Below are positions 12,761-26,347 of a stretch of 64,000 nucleotides of DNA, in pieces; positions within the stretch are counted from its first letter, which is position 1; each line of letters begins with the position of its first letter. The notes under the pieces are model-generated. The model saw only the letters and a program-made list of their open reading frames with translations. It searched no databases and was not told the origin of the DNA. The translations under genes were made by a program, and so were the position numbers. The stretch is from Mactromeris polynyma (lineage: Eukaryota; Mollusca; Bivalvia; Venerida; Mactridae): the NCBI GenBank assembly GCA_032209605.1, contig JASFXZ010000009.1, positions 14,867,553-14,931,552 of the forward strand, in the 5' to 3' direction.

Positions 12761-13892
12761 TTATCAGTTTGCCAAGTGCAAGGTAACGTGAGAACAACGG
12801 AAAGATAAACCGCAGACGAATAGAAACTATTATTATAGCGGAAAACGAAAACTTAGAATGGGAAGCAAACCAGACACATTAATATTTACTGAAGAATGTA
12901 GACGGAGGCATGTTATGGTGATCATTTTATATTTCTCCCCAGTGGTGATATTAAGTGACTTTCAAAGCATTAGGTAATGAGACGTTTGTAAAACATGGGG
13001 GGAAACAAGTGGGGGATCAGACAATGATGGGGGTTATAATGTCTGTAACACTCAGAAAACCATTGCTTTCAAATCTATTAGGTGATATATTAGCATGATT
13101 ATGCATTAAATAAGTCGTAACATCTCGACAGAACTTCAAGTGAGACACACACAGGAAACAATTTACCTCACAAGTTGAATGAGTTGCCGTAGAACGCATT
13201 TTTCAGGTCGTATAAGCGATTATACACTAAACCATAATGTTGATAACATGTTTTAAATTTTTCAGAAGATGGTTTGTAGTGTTTCTGGTATGCTATCAGA
13301 CAATTATATTGTGTGAAAATATTTCTCATATTTTAATAGAGAATATTAGATTCATAGATTCTGTCGTTAAGTGCGTGTGCATGGTTGCGTGGAAACAAAA
13401 ACTATCGTCGACGCTACCAGCATTTGAAATTGAGCAATAATGCTGCAAATCCCTTGCACAAGTTTTGAATATTGCGTTCACATATAAAAGACAACGAGAA
13501 CTTCTGTTACAATTATTATTTCGTTTATTGTAAAAATTTACGGCTGTCTATATCAAATGATTTTTTCTGTCGGTTAATCTGTATACCCTGAATTATATGG
13601 ATCATTCAGGGACCGTATATGTTATAGTGTGTTCCAGGATCAATTTATTTTACAAATTTACAATAATATTATAGTGACTGCATTTTAAGTTCAATCAATT
13701 TATTGACCTTAACATGTACGCATGTTTATCACCATAGTGACTGCATATCCTTACTAAATCATAATAAATAGATGCTGAAATATGTCTTTCAGTGGATCGC
13801 ATTCAAGAAATACATTTGCCTACACTTGACCAGAAAGAAAATACATTATATCTCGACAATAGCGACACGTGTGCAGACTACGGACAGTCTAC
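12761..13892. other. non-genic stretch
   Basis: AT-rich; no array, inverted pair or convincing exon seen. Confidence 0.3.
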
Positions 13893-14078
13893 GGAACCCC
13901 TAAAGTGACATTCGATACATTTATTTGAAAGGTACCAATCTTATTTTAGTTCGTAAAAACGGAATAATATTTCGTAACAACACAATGCATTTCGCAAAGA
14001 AAACGAAATATATTTCGTAAAAACGAAGTATAAAATTTACATTGCACAAAAATTGTCGGATGTCACTATAGGGGCTCC
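13893..14078. mobile_element. short inverted-repeat element (MITE-like), 186 bp
   Basis: The left end GGAACCCCTAAAGTGACATT and the reverse complement of the right end, GGAGCCCCTATAGTGACATC, match over about 25 bp with about five mismatches. The interior is AT-rich with repeated TTTCGTAAAAACG/CGTAACAAC motifs and no coding potential. Confidence 0.6.
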
Positions 14079-14399
14079 ATATGTTTATGTGTATTACAAA
14101 CAAAGTCCATCTCATAAGCGTTATACATTGATGGATCATCTATTACTGTGCTTACCATCATTATCTCTCATATCAACTAAAAATGAATCAAGTCGAGCAG
14201 GAAATGCTGTATACAAAGTGCACAGTCACCCCAACAAGTACATACATAAACAAATACAGAGGCAAAGGTGACAAGAAAATGATTGGTGAAAATAGGCCAC
14301 CGCCTTGGAATCTAACAGTGCATTAATCGGACTCAATTTCATTACATAGTGAAGCTGTATATCTGATTCGCCTTACATTTCGGCATAGTACAACAGGAA

Positions 14400-14600
14400 A
14401 TTATCACGAGTTATCTCTCTTTATACCTTCTAGAGTTATCTCCCTTTATCCCTTCTCTAGTACATGTATATAGTCCTACTATATACACATACATACTACT
14501 ATATATGCATATACATGTGAACTATAGCAGTGATAAAGTGAGAGAACTCTAGAAGGGACAAAGGGAGAGAACTCTAGAATGGATAAAGGGAGGGAGCTCA
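14400..14600. repeat. imperfect inverted repeat
   Basis: TTATCTCCCTTTATCCCTTC (left) pairs with GAAGGGACAAAGGGAGAGAA and a second copy, GGATAAAGGGAGGGAGCTC (right), around a TA-rich loop with ATATACATACATACTACTAT. Probably a decayed foldback element. Confidence 0.45.
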
Positions 14601-14609
14601 TTACAATAT

Positions 14610-16357
14610 CTTGTGCATTGGACATTTCTTCGGCGCTGCCGTACTTACATGGTTTGCTTTTTGCATGTCAGTGTTGTGTAAACCAGTCAAATCTTATGTT
14701 AACCACCAAGGCAATTTCTCTTCAACCGAACAACGTTTGTAACCTTGACGCGGATTGGTTAAGCTTTTGATCAAGGGTACGTTACCTTACCGAAACCCAT
14801 TGCATTTCGCTGAAATTACCGAAATCCATTTGGATCGGGAGTGACCAGCAATCGTAACATCCCGTCATTTTTTTATGTTGCGCAACAAATCTTAAACTTC
14901 TAATTGCGCCGACCATATTTGTTCAAGCTACTTCTTGTTTGCTGATGTACTAAATATAGGTTTTAAAATTAGAATGAATGCACGCTCACCATTTGAGCGT
15001 GACCGTTTGTGTGGTTTCTGAATCAAAACATTGAATCAAGCAATTTCAGTTCAATAAATTTTGTTACATTATCAAAAAAAATGAATGGAGATGATAGAAT
15101 ACATTACAATATTTTGCAAGTACAAATAATTGAGACGTTCTATGAATTAGAATAACTATGGCTAAGTAAAGATATTGTCATTACTCTAGTAATATCTTCG
15201 ACCAATATTCGCATGGTTTTAAATAAAATTAACTTTTAATCACAACAGACAAGAAGTTGAAATTTGAAGAGAGTCATGGTGTTTTGCACATTGTACAATG
15301 ACCTCACAAAGTAACACATTCAATGTAATGCGCTACTTGAAAATGAGGACAACACCACTGGTTACAATGGAGACATGAAAAACATTATAGTCCTTTCTCA
15401 TGGTTCCGCGGCTTTCATGGTACCGCGGTAAACAGTTTTCTCGCGATATTATAACGCAAGGACCGCCTACCGCATGTTGACATATTCATGGAGTAAACCT
15501 GAAGATGCTCTTTGTATCAAACATTTTTTTTGGAAAAATGCCGGGATTTCTAACGACTAACTAGCGTTTTTATACAAAACCAATTGAAACGAGTTTTCTT
15601 CCACCCCATGGGTCATAAAACCCTCTCCATATCATGTAAACAATGTTTAAAATTTCGTATTTGCTGTTGAAATGATCGTTTGACATTTCGTATGACGTCA
15701 CTAAACCGGAAGCCATGTTGTTTCTAAATTTAGAAGCTAGGAAATGGAAGTATGGCAAGCAGTTAAGGTGAAAAAAATCAATTAAAGCAAATGGCAAAAT
15801 TTAGTGATACACAATAAGCCACAAGTCTAAACCTGTGTCTTTGCTATATGGGTCTATCATTCGAATACATTGAATGGATACTATTCAAAACAAAGTAACA
15901 GCAGGAAAAAATTGACGATCACCCTTGAGATATGTACACTGGGGAGTGAAACAGAACAGCTACCACCAGAGAAACACGTGTGTGCTAGTTCACTGACAAT
16001 GACAAATTAAAAACGAGTGTGCACATTTACATACTGTTCTGCATTCTTGTTGTGTTGAATTAACTTTTGAAATTTGTCTGAAAATAGAGACTGTTGACTT
16101 ATATGACGAACTGGGAAATAGTAACGTTATCGTGTATCAGGCTTTCCATAATTTACATTTTTTATGCTAACACCGTTACCATGAGACACGACTAGGCGGG
16201 AATTCATAAACAACAAGAAAATCATTGATGCAAAGCATCAAAGGTCGCCGCTAAAGAATTGAATGATATTTTGTTATTTACATTCTTTTGTACAAAAAAC
16301 ATGTAACTAAAGCATTACACTCCATTTTAGTAGTATCAAACACGTAAACAAAAAATA
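14610..16357. other. non-genic stretch
   Basis: AT-rich; only short frames. A pair of GGTTCCGCGG/GGTACCGCGG motifs near 15400-15425 is the only local feature noticed. Confidence 0.25.
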
Positions 16358-16711
16358 TTAATCTGTTTACAGACCCAGTTCCAACTTCTCTGTACATAGC
16401 AAGGTCTTTGTTCACAATAATAATAATATTTAAAATTACATTCTTTGAATCTTCTACATTAAGTTTCTAATCTCAGACTATCATGACACTCAAAATTTAT
16501 CACAGGAACACCTTTTCTTTTCTAATCCATACGTACGTAAAAAATAAGCTTAGAATAAGCACTTCTTTTATCTAAATATTTATTTCATACAGTTAACGCA
16601 TCACTTCTATTTGTTATAATTTGTTATGTAAAATATTCAAAGAAGGCAATTTTAAATATTATTATTTTGCTTTATAAAGAGAAGTTGGAACTGGGTCTAT
16701 AAACAGATTAA
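16358..16711. mobile_element. TTAA-flanked MITE with 30-bp terminal inverted repeats
   Basis: The left end TCTGTTTACAGACCCAGTTC, continuing CAACTTCTCT (16362-16391), is the reverse complement of 16678-16707 with one mismatch. Both ends are bordered by TTAA, the target site of piggyBac-type transposases. The interior (about 290 bp) is AT-rich and non-coding, so this is a non-autonomous element. Assignment to piggyBac rests on the TTAA alone. Confidence 0.75.
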
Positions 16712-17611
16712 CTACTGTAATTGAATTTTACTTGATTGGTCCACTAAAGTGTCATGGTCACTAAACATGCAAACTAGTCAATAATCAAATAACAACCTCT
16801 AATTATAGGTACATGGTGACTAGAGTTCAACTGTTTACGTGTGTTAATTTAGTAATGTTAATATCGCTAGTTCTGTCATGTGATTGAAGAAATCCAACCA
16901 ATTGTATTGTTTACATCACGTGAGAACTATTTTCAACTTTCTAAAAATAAACTTTCTGTAGACTGGTTTCAAATATTTTATCAGTCAAAATAGACCTTGA
17001 CCATTTGAAATCGTGCACCACATGAGGGAATAAATTAAAAGATTTAAAAAAAACAAAAACAATAAAAAAATATTACAAATACTTTTTCTGTAAAACTTTA
17101 TTGTCAGTGGGTAAAATTATCTTGAATCGAATAATCTTGGAAAAAAATTAAGTCACGTGCCCCTCCACCTCCACGTACACAAAAATAACCCAATTCAGAC
17201 AGTACGCCGCACTTCAGTGCGGCGACAATGACAAGATATTTCAAGTATTTAAATTTATTGGAATGAAGAGGTAGAATGAATAAATCAGCAAAGCAATAAA
17301 AAATTGATGTGAATTGTTTTCTTTCTTTTTGATCGTTTTGCGAACGCGGTATCATGATCGAAATGATTACATAAATATTGCTCAGTGGATTGCTCAGTGG
17401 AATATCTTTGGGCCAGGTATTATTTTTCAAAATCAGAGCACGAATAACCGATATTTTATCTATAATCTACGTAATTCCCGGGCACTCCTCGTACAGTAAG
17501 GATACCGAAGAAATGCTCAACAACACTTTTATTATTTCCTGAACGTACTTGGCAGTTTTAAATGTACGTCAGTCACTTAAAGTTGTGCCCATCACATTGT
17601 GTCACAGACAC

Positions 17612-18298
17612 CATTCATTCATTCATTCATTCATTCATTCATTCATTCATTCATTCATTCATTCATTCATTCATTCATTCATTCATTCATTCATTCATTC
17701 ATTCATTCATTCATTCATTCATTCATTCATTCATTCATTCATTCATTCATTCATTCATTCATTCATTCATTCATTCATTCATTCATTCATTCATTCATTC
17801 ATTCATTCATTCATTCATTCATTCATTCATTCATTCATTCATTCATTCATTCATTCATTCATTCATTCATTCATTCATTCATTCATTCATTCATTCATTC
17901 ATTCATTCATTCATTCATTCATTCATTCATTCATTCATTCATTCATTCATTCATTCATTCATTCATTCATTCATTCATTCATTCATTCATTCATTCATTC
18001 ATTCATTCATTCATTCATTCATTCATTCATTCATTCATTCATTCATTCATTCATTCATTCATTCATTCATTCATTCATTCATTCATTCATTCATTCATTC
18101 ATTCATTCATTCATTCATTCATTCATTCATTCATTCATTCATTCATTCATTCATTCATTCATTCATTCATTCATTCATTCATTCATTCATTCATTCATTC
18201 ATTCATTCATTCATTCATTCATTCATTCATTCATTCATTCATTCATTCATTCATTCATTCATTCATTCATTCATTCATTCATTCATTCATTCATTCAT
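17612..18298. repeat. (ATTC)n microsatellite, about 171 perfect copies
   Basis: An uninterrupted CATT/ATTC tetranucleotide tract of about 687 bp. Three frames reading IHSF repeats for 254-268 codons are artefacts of the tetranucleotide. No interruption is visible, which suggests recent expansion or polishing by the assembler. Confidence 0.98.
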
Positions 18299-18554
18299 TT
18301 CTATTCCTGTTAGTGTCTATCTCATTGCCTATTTACTTTGTGACGCATCTGTTGTGTTACAAACTTAGACAAGTGATATCCCAATAAATATATACCAAAG
18401 GGAGGTAAACTCATTCTTGGAGTTCATTTTTGTACTCGCATTGCTTTCCTTTTGATATTGTACGGAGACATATGTATACACACAAGCTCTGAATGTAACA
18501 TGAATCAAATACATGCCACAACAAAGAGCCACCTGAACATGAAATAATAATAAT

Positions 18555-18700
18555 TAGCGATGTCAACGAATGGCAATTATGGTATTCGAATATTCGATCA
18601 TCCTTCCGAACGAATATTCGAATTTTCGAACATTCGACCTTCTTATTTAATAATAATACATTTGAAATTCGAAGTTTAACTTTATGCTCCGTAGTTACGT
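18555..18700. repeat. dispersed repeat rich in CGAATATTCG, inverted copy at 32.1 kb
   Basis: GATGTCAACGAATGGCAATT, then TTCGAATATTCG motifs, then CATTTGAAATTCGAAGTTTA. The reverse complement of this last part matches 32085-32165 (AAGTTAAACTTCGAATTTCA, AGGTCGAATGTTCGAATACC). Both copies border a GATGTCAACGAAT end. A mobile element is likely; family unknown. Confidence 0.6.
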
Positions 18701-19719
18701 ATTCTCTCTGTTTTATCAATTTTGTGCGTTAAACACAAATGTACCCAAATCAACTCCACATGTACTTAAATCTCATTCAATATAGTTAATAAATGTTACT
18801 TGGGCAGAATTTACAAGCATAGTATAATTTGAGTTGCTGGAATTAAATTAGTCTAGTCTGAGTATTATTTTCGGCTAAACGGTTCAATGTCGTTATATTT
18901 TATCATCATTACCGGCGATTTTTTTACATTTTCTGATTATTTTTTTTTGGTCTGACTGCAGAAAATCTACCCGCTTGATGACATTAAACAGAATTCCATA
19001 TTGGTATGACCTTAATTAATATACGGTCAGGACATTTATGCATACACAATCCCAGAATAGAATTTTTACTCAAAATCCTACCTTATATGTTGATCGTTCT
19101 GCATTGCAGAGTCAATACGTCAATATGTTCTCTGTTTCCACGAATGTGAACCGATCGACAAGCCATATATGGTTATAATTACACTGATGACGTCATGTTT
19201 TCCTCCAATTTTAAATTGCCATGTTTGTCAATCTTGCTAATCATCGGAACATAATGAAACATTCAACACGTGGTCTTTATTTCTTCATAGTCTGTGTGGC
19301 GTTTCGTTTTTCCTCATCTTTCTTATATCATGACGATATCGCAGGTAACAAGACAGTCATATAAATAAATAAAGTTATATAAGTGTTTGAAATGTATTGC
19401 GCTAATACATTGCTACGAATCGTTTGTGTAATATGCCCCGGGGGTACTAATATTTTCTTCATGGAGGTAAAAATACGGACGAAGATATGATTTTTTTTGC
19501 TTATATATTTCACTGCACTTCCTGTTGTCGAGAAACTTTGAAAATATGTTGCTAAATCTACGAGTAAATTTTCCATTGAAAAACATAACATACAATGCTA
19601 AATTGATATTTCTGAACTTAAGATTCACTGATGTATTATCTAGTCAATTCCTACAAAGTCGTTCATGTATTATTTAGCAGTTGTATATTATGTTTCGTTT
19701 ACTGACTGCTTATTCCAGC

Positions 19720-22654
19720 CACGGACCTATATACATGGATTCGCGACAGGCAGATATCCGTGAAACGGTAGGAACGAATAAAAAACCCATAAGCCTTAGC
19801 GCGCAATTACCCACAATCCTTAGCGCGCTCGGAAAGTATCGAAGATTGCCGATTTTTATCGATCGGCTAAAGTCGGCAAACTCCGTTCATTTCCGTCCGT
19901 TTCAGACTCTGTTGATTAAATGTCCGTGTAATTTACAAAATGAGATAAACAAGTTGGTAATTTTCCGCTTTAATTCTGATATTTTCATCGAAGTTTAATT
20001 GTATTGTTGATGTTGTTTATTAATACATTTCCACGCCAATTTGATAGTTTAAAAGACTGCTGTGAAAACAATTTGGGTTAAATGATCTTTAAAAAGGTGT
20101 AAAAATCGACCAAACAATGGATGTAGATGATCACGCAAGCAATATGCCATCATGACATTTTTTATGTACACAAGTCTGCTATTTTCACCAGCACAAGGCG
20201 TAAAAATCAATATTAAAGTAGGTCAAATCCAGGTATTTATTGTCTGTGCAGCAATTCTTGTGACATCAATTTTATTTTGAACAAGAATTAACATTCCAAT
20301 ATGTTTGAAGTCGCTGGGCTAAGTCTTTGAAGTAAATATTTTTGGATGACAGATGCAGCCCCATTGTGCAAATTACGTATTGAGATCAAAGATTGATATG
20401 ACCTAATCGTTGAAATTATCAATGGGATTAATTATATCTAACAGGAAATTAACACATAATAAAGATCTCCTGGGGTTTTATGACTCTTGTGTTTTTACAG
20501 CTGACACATGGGGCATTTAGTGACTAGTAGGACTAATCTTCTGTCTAGGGCGTGGCTTACGAATTGCAAAACAATTAGCATCAACCAATCAGATTAAATG
20601 AACCGTAAGAAATATTTATTAATTAATGTCAATTATAATTCGAATTTTTATATCAAAATTAGATGACACTTAGGTTTTGTATACGATATATTACTCATTT
20701 TTCTACTAACCTAAATTGTTAACACCCAGTGCAAATGAAAAATTAAATGAAGAAATAAAACCTTTTCTAGCTCCTCTAAATTTAAATTACCGTTGAAAGA
20801 CAGACAGACTCAAAAGTAAGTAACCAATACTGGTATGTCACCCTAATTTTTTTTTTTCACTAATATTGCCAAAATTATTGGATCAAATATTAATGCGAGT
20901 AATTATTGATGTTATAATTGATTTAAGTTGCGTTAAATAAGCATTTATTGCAAATTTAGCATCGATATATATAAATTGCAACTAATTAAAACAAGAATAT
21001 AAGAAAGATATTTTGGTAGAAAATTGACTTGACCGCTTTCAAATTATTGGTGGAAATGACATTAAGCATGAATAATGCAATCGGTAAGTCGTGGTCTAGT
21101 GGTTGAGGAGAATAAGTACTAGTACTTAATGAATCCAGCATGTCCTTAGACATTACAATAACACAACACACACCATCCACTTTGAATAGATGCCAATTAT
21201 ATAGATACAATATGCTTGCTCATTCTCATAAAGTCCAGTCACGAGTTGTGTACTGAGAATGAAGAGAAACATTTTGTTTGAATTTCAACCCAACAGTTGC
21301 AGCCGTCTAAATTTTCCTCAAAGCTTGCACAACGAATCTAGATTTCATCTAGATGGGTAATTAGTATATAAATACTAGACTAGTGCAGATATAGTGCCAT
21401 ATCTAGATAACTAAGTTGAAAAAGAAATACACACACTATAACAGTAATTACAATTTTATTTCAAGAACTCTGCATTAAAAACCGAAATATTCAACAACGA
21501 TAGAAAACCACTAGTTTATATGTAATACCACAGACCTATATACGGGTATATAGGTCCGTGGTAATACTACACAATTGTTTTTTACTTAGTCAATCACAGA
21601 TTGAATTAATTTCAGTCACAAAATTATCAATGGATTAAAAATGTACAAGGAAAAGTTCCGGAGTATTTTCCAAGAAGAAATTCATATCAACTCATTGACG
21701 AATGTTTGTAAATTCACAGCATATTTCTTTTTGTAACCAAGTTGACTTTCATGAGGCATCTTGTAAATATCCAGGAAACCTGAAACGATAAAGTAATATT
21801 TAACATTACAGCAGATCCTAAACAATTTTATATTATAATGATATGACAATAAAGTGTATTTACATTTTTATTATGTAATTGCTATGTGTAAAAAGCTTTT
21901 CAAGCCCCACATTGGGTGCACTTTTCCCCCTTGAATTACTTAAATGGTGACAGTGTGACGATTGAGCCTCAAATTTATGCCGGAAGAGGGAGGAGTGTAG
22001 TGCTGTAGGGTTAGGCGGCCATCCGGTAAGCTTAGTCGATAGAGAGCCATACTAGTATCTAATTAGCATCAGCTGATGGATTTACACGAGATGTTATCAT
22101 TTTATAACCAACATGTATCCGAAATATATATCCGAACTTCTATACAACAAAATTTAGACCGTAAAAGTGCAATTATTGATTTATATAATAATAATTCTAA
22201 ACAAAAAGATGATAAATAACGGAAAACAAAATAAATCAAGCTAACGAAGGGAATGAATTACGTTCTATAACGGACTTTTTAACCAAGTATGTAATTTACA
22301 GATCGCATGTAAATCGAAATTTCTGCCGATTAAACGACGCTCGTTTCGTCGAACAACTAGGTGTTGAAGCAAAAAATGCATACAAGCAAACAACAGGATA
22401 AACTCAAAATATATAAATACCATTAAGAAATGTTTAGCTGTAGTATTCGTCACGATTTCGGCGGATCAAAAAGTGAAATTCTCTCGATTCAGCAACAAGA
22501 TGGCGGACATCGCAATTTTTTCTCATCATTTGCTAAACATTTTAGAGGTGTTCCGATTGTTAAATCTCGGCTGGGAAATCTCGCCGTTGCCGTCATTTCA
22601 AGCAAGTTCAGCACAAATATCAGCCTGTCACGAATCCATGTATATAGGTCCGTG
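19720..22654. mobile_element. candidate element bounded by 32-bp inverted repeats, 2.9 kb apart
   Basis: CACGGACCTATATACATGGA plus TTCGCGACAGGC at 19720-19751 is the reverse complement of 22623-22654 with a single mismatch. A related 38-bp palindrome (CCACAGACCTATATAC/GTATATAGGTCCGTGG) lies inside at 21526-21563. No transposase frame is visible inside; the longest frame (19681-19998, 105 codons) is unrecognised. It could be one element or two copies of a short one facing each other. Confidence 0.45.
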
Positions 22655-23442
22655 TTCCAGCGTAGAGCGCATCCCGCTTAGCACTTGGCTTGGTTGGAGA
22701 GTATTTCCCTATATCCATTCTTCCCTCGTAGACATGATCGGACAGCCGCTGACCTTTCTATGTGTTCTGTGGAGTTGTCTTTACGCATTTGTTTCTGTTT
22801 GACTCTTGTGAAAAACAAACTGCATGCTGCGAGTATGTGGTCGAACGGTGCCGAGACGCTCCTTGTCTGTTTTCCCAAAGTATAACACGATCCTTAAGAT
22901 TCAACCTCTAAATTCTATTTTTTGTTTTAATATGTGTTTCTATTAAGTACGTTTTATAAACAAGACGAGATCAGACAGTAGTATCATACTGTTATCAGAA
23001 TCCGAGTTAATACAAACAAATTATTTTCCAACTATCAGGTCGGAAATATTCATATTTTAATAAACACTGGGCTGCACCAGAATGTTAAATTACCTCCCTT
23101 CTTCTTCTTCCAAATAAACTTCATGCCTCAAATTGAGTAGTCTCGAAGTTGGTGAACTATACATGTGTCAATCTCCCATTGATATATGCAAATTTAAATA
23201 CCTTTTTAAATTAAATAAGGAAATTTATAAACGCAAGCGAGGCTGGTTGCAGGAATATGTTACATGTATACATACTTTTTTCAAAGGAAATGCTGTTTTA
23301 ATTGTTGTTGTTTTTTCAACGGAAACGCACGAAGACTTATTCGAACAATGTCGGAAATTTGCAGAATCAATGCAATATCTGCGAATTGATTTTCCACCAA
23401 AGATTGTGTAGAATCAAAGCAATGGGAGTGCAAACATAGATT

Positions 23443-23643
23443 GTGTATAATCAAAGTAATAGGGACACCAGTACTTATTGCTTGCGTCCCCGTTCTGCAT
23501 TTCGTAAATTTCGCTGTGGTGTAGCACCGATCAAAATCGAGACTGGGAGATGTGCAAATATCAAACTTGAAGATCGTAAATGTGACGTTTGTAATATGTT
23601 ATATTTGACTTTTAACTTTATACATCCATTTTTTACATATTGA
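23443..23643 (+). pseudogene. non-LTR retrotransposon fragment, C-terminal end
   Basis: The plus frame reads RSAFRKFRCGVAPIKIETGR followed by CANIKLEDRKCDVCNM. The pattern (S-A-x-x-K-F-R-x-G-x-x-P-I-x-I-E-T-G-R, then a CxxC near the end) is what I recognise from the extreme C terminus of reverse-transcriptase polyproteins common in molluscs. Flanking frames are broken and no intact polyprotein is present. Confidence 0.5.
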
Positions 23644-23689
23644 AGTAGCTTTAGCATACGTCCAGAGTGCAATACGTTTGTTTATTCTG

Positions 23690-24055
23690 CTAGGACACCA
23701 TATTAGACAGGCGGGTCCAATAACTTGAAATAGCTTTCCATTGCCAAACTATTAGAGGTTGCCAGGCCAATTCACCTATGACTGCGTCATTTGGAGTATG
23801 TTTCTGAACCCCTTAAAAGTATTGCATTGCTAGATTTTTTACGGTGTTAATGCAAGAAACATATTTACTACCCCACGTTGCTGACCCATAATCTATAACA
23901 GGCCAAACCAAAGAATTGTACAATTGTGTGAATACTTCATTGGAACCCCGCCAATTATTTTACACTTTGTAATTAATAAGCCAAGAGCACGGCTTCCACT
24001 TTGTGCGACAGCTTTAGCATTAATTTCAAAGTTCAAATGTTCATGTAAAAACAGA
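23690..24055 (-). pseudogene. decayed non-LTR reverse-transcriptase fragment
   Basis: On the minus strand, with at least two frameshifts and several stops, one reads NFEINAKAVAQSGSRALGLL, then LVWPVIDYG-like and SATWGS-like stretches, then INKRIALW. These are typical of the segment after the catalytic core of LINE (CR1/Jockey-like) reverse transcriptases. It faces the opposite way to the fragment at 23443-23643, so the locus is rearranged. Non-functional. Confidence 0.55.
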
Positions 24056-24109
24056 CTATGACACCAGTTATCTGAATGTCTTTATGTCTTTAATATACAG
24101 AAAGGGTAT

Positions 24110-24245
24110 AGGCCCTACGGACAGAACCCCCTCCGGACAAAATCCCCTTCGCTCATTTTGCACAAGGCGGACAAAATCCCCTCCGTGAATTTTACAAGGT
24201 GGACAAAATCCCCTTCGTGAATTTTACAAGTAGGACAAAACACCC
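24110..24245. repeat. about 36-bp tandem repeat, 3-4 diverged copies
   Basis: Copies of GGACAAAATCCCCTTCGTGA plus ATTTTACAAGGT, diverged at several positions. Confidence 0.75.
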
Positions 24246-25249
24246 TCTGATTTTTTTTGTTATCATTAAACCTTTTACGTATCTTATGTATTTTGAAAAA
24301 AAACACTATCGACGTGTCATTAATTGGTCATTTATGACTAGACGATTTCAAATTTACTGATAAATCACCAACAAATCAATATATTGAAGATTTTTTTGTG
24401 ACGGCAGTAATTATTTGTAAACTGACAAGGGAGAAAATCATTACGGATTTGCTGAAGAGGTTGGTTCCGCATATTACTCGATGCGGGTGAGCATAGTAAA
24501 CACGACATTCAACATGGCTGTCTGCAGATGAAAATAGGAGTAATTTATTAAATTTGTGTCCAGTTTATGGTGGGAATGCACTGATAAAAGGTAATATTGC
24601 GGTACGACACTTGTAGAACAAACGTAAAACTGATATGCGAATTGTGTAAAATTGTTTAAATTTGACATACAAAGTAAGCGATTAATATTGAAATGAGATT
24701 TCTAGGCCTACTTTCATTTTATTGCTGATCATTTTGGGACCATTTTATTCCTCCTTTTAACTTCAGAAGTTGTTTTTGTTTAATTATGCCAGCTGTCTTG
24801 TATCAAATAAGTTGTATTTGTGTTTGTATTATTTGCTTCAACTCTCAATGCATGTTCACTGATATTATTCTTGTTTCATCCAAAGTAAAGTCGGACAGAA
24901 TGGTTTAGGATAGTGAATTTGAGTCCAGTTTTATAAATTGCAAGGATCAGTTTTATGGATTTGTTAAAGTTGAAGCCCGTAGTTTTGTATCGGATAAGGT
25001 AACAGCCACCGGATTCAAAGGTTTTGCTTTAATAACTTGACAGGACTTCATATTATTTTTACTGGTCTCATAGTCATATGTATGGAGACAGACCGAAACA
25101 GTGCGCAGACGCTACTAGTATGCGGATACTTCATATTTAGCGTTTCGTAAAAGATTTAAACTTTCTTGACCTACGTCGATATTACTCACAGTCATGGCTA
25201 ATGAATTCCAAGACTTGTCAGACATTCGATCCGACAACCTTGGAAAACT

Positions 25250-25318
25250 TGTCAGACCAAATGCAAACTTGTCAGACCAAATGCAAACTTGTCAGACCAA
25301 ATGCAAACTTGTCAGACC
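25250..25318. repeat. 20-bp tandem repeat, 3-4 copies
   Basis: The unit AACTTGTCAGACCAAATGCA is repeated three times, with a partial fourth copy. Confidence 0.9.
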
Positions 25319-25474
25319 GAAAACATGTTGTTAAAAATTACATTCTTTGCAGATACTTTTGTTAGGTAAAGTAAAATTACAGTAACCTATCACATTCAGC
25401 ATACATGCATTCATTCATAAAATGTGACTTGGGAAGCAAAGGGGTCTGTAACAATATCAATACCACTTTTTAGC

Positions 25475-25836
25475 TTACCTGAGCTAGAAGTGCTAACGCC
25501 GTCACGACTCACGGTGAGCTATTGGGATCGCCCGGCGTCGTCAACTATTTAGATAGTTAACACTCTAGAGGTAACATCGTTTACCTGATCTGCATGAAAC
25601 TTGGCCAGAATGCTTGTCTCAATGAAATCTAGGCCACGTCAACTGGGTCACCTGGGGTCAAGAACTAGGTCACTAGTGCAAATTATACTAGTCCAATATG
25701 GTACTGGCTAATGTTGGGCCAAAAAGTAGGTCACAATGTCAAGTCATTGAAAATCCTCTTGGACTTTCTTGAAGCCCACATGGCAATGTACTCAGGTGAG
25801 CAATATATAGGGCCGCCATGGCCCTCTTGTTTTGAG
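25475..25836. repeat. dispersed mollusc-type repeat ending GGCCCTCTTG
   Basis: It starts TTACCTGAGCTAGAAGTGCT and runs through ACGGTGAGCTATTGGGATCG and CATGAAACTTGGCCAGAATG to GCCGCCATGGCCCTCTTG. I recognise this arrangement (CACCTGAGC start, GTGAGCTATTG, ATGAAACTTGG, GGCC-TCTTG end) as a very common bivalve interspersed repeat. Related fragments occur at about 33875-34000 and 58310-58345. Confidence 0.6.
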
Positions 25837-26347
25837 TTCACTATCATTCATATTCTACATATTGTAAATTCAAGGGGAGTAACACGCAAAATTGCGGAAT
25901 TCGGGGTTGTCAAAAATCATTCCATTGACAACTCTCAAAATATTAAGATATTGAGTTAAATCGTACCGTATTGAGCTCGAAAAAGAAAAAAATCCCAGAA
26001 ATTTCCACTTTGACAACTCTCAATCATCTTAAGTTTTCCAAGAAAAGAACCGTTTTTTCTCCCATTTGCTGACAGGATTTTGTGCGGCTATAGGACTGCT
26101 CGTTTCAAAGTGAAAATTAACAATGCAAACAGAAATGGGGAAATAATTGGCTTATTTCGATAAATAACATTTGAAAATTATATAACTTTAACATTCACTA
26201 CTGAAAAGCCTTTTTGACGACACAATCAAAGTTTAAATGTCCGAAAAGCGAATGTGCAGACAATCGGTGCACGTAAGAAGATTGCATTGTGTAAACAGCA
26301 ACAGATGTTGAAAAACACGTCCCATCCGATTGCTGAAATCTGGTAGT

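Noticed and set aside
17549..18387. Frames with IHSF repeats
   Set aside because: Translation of a tetranucleotide microsatellite.
22430..22885. Overlapping 83-109-codon plus frames
   Set aside because: Different frames over the end of an inverted-repeat element; no splice sites or family match.
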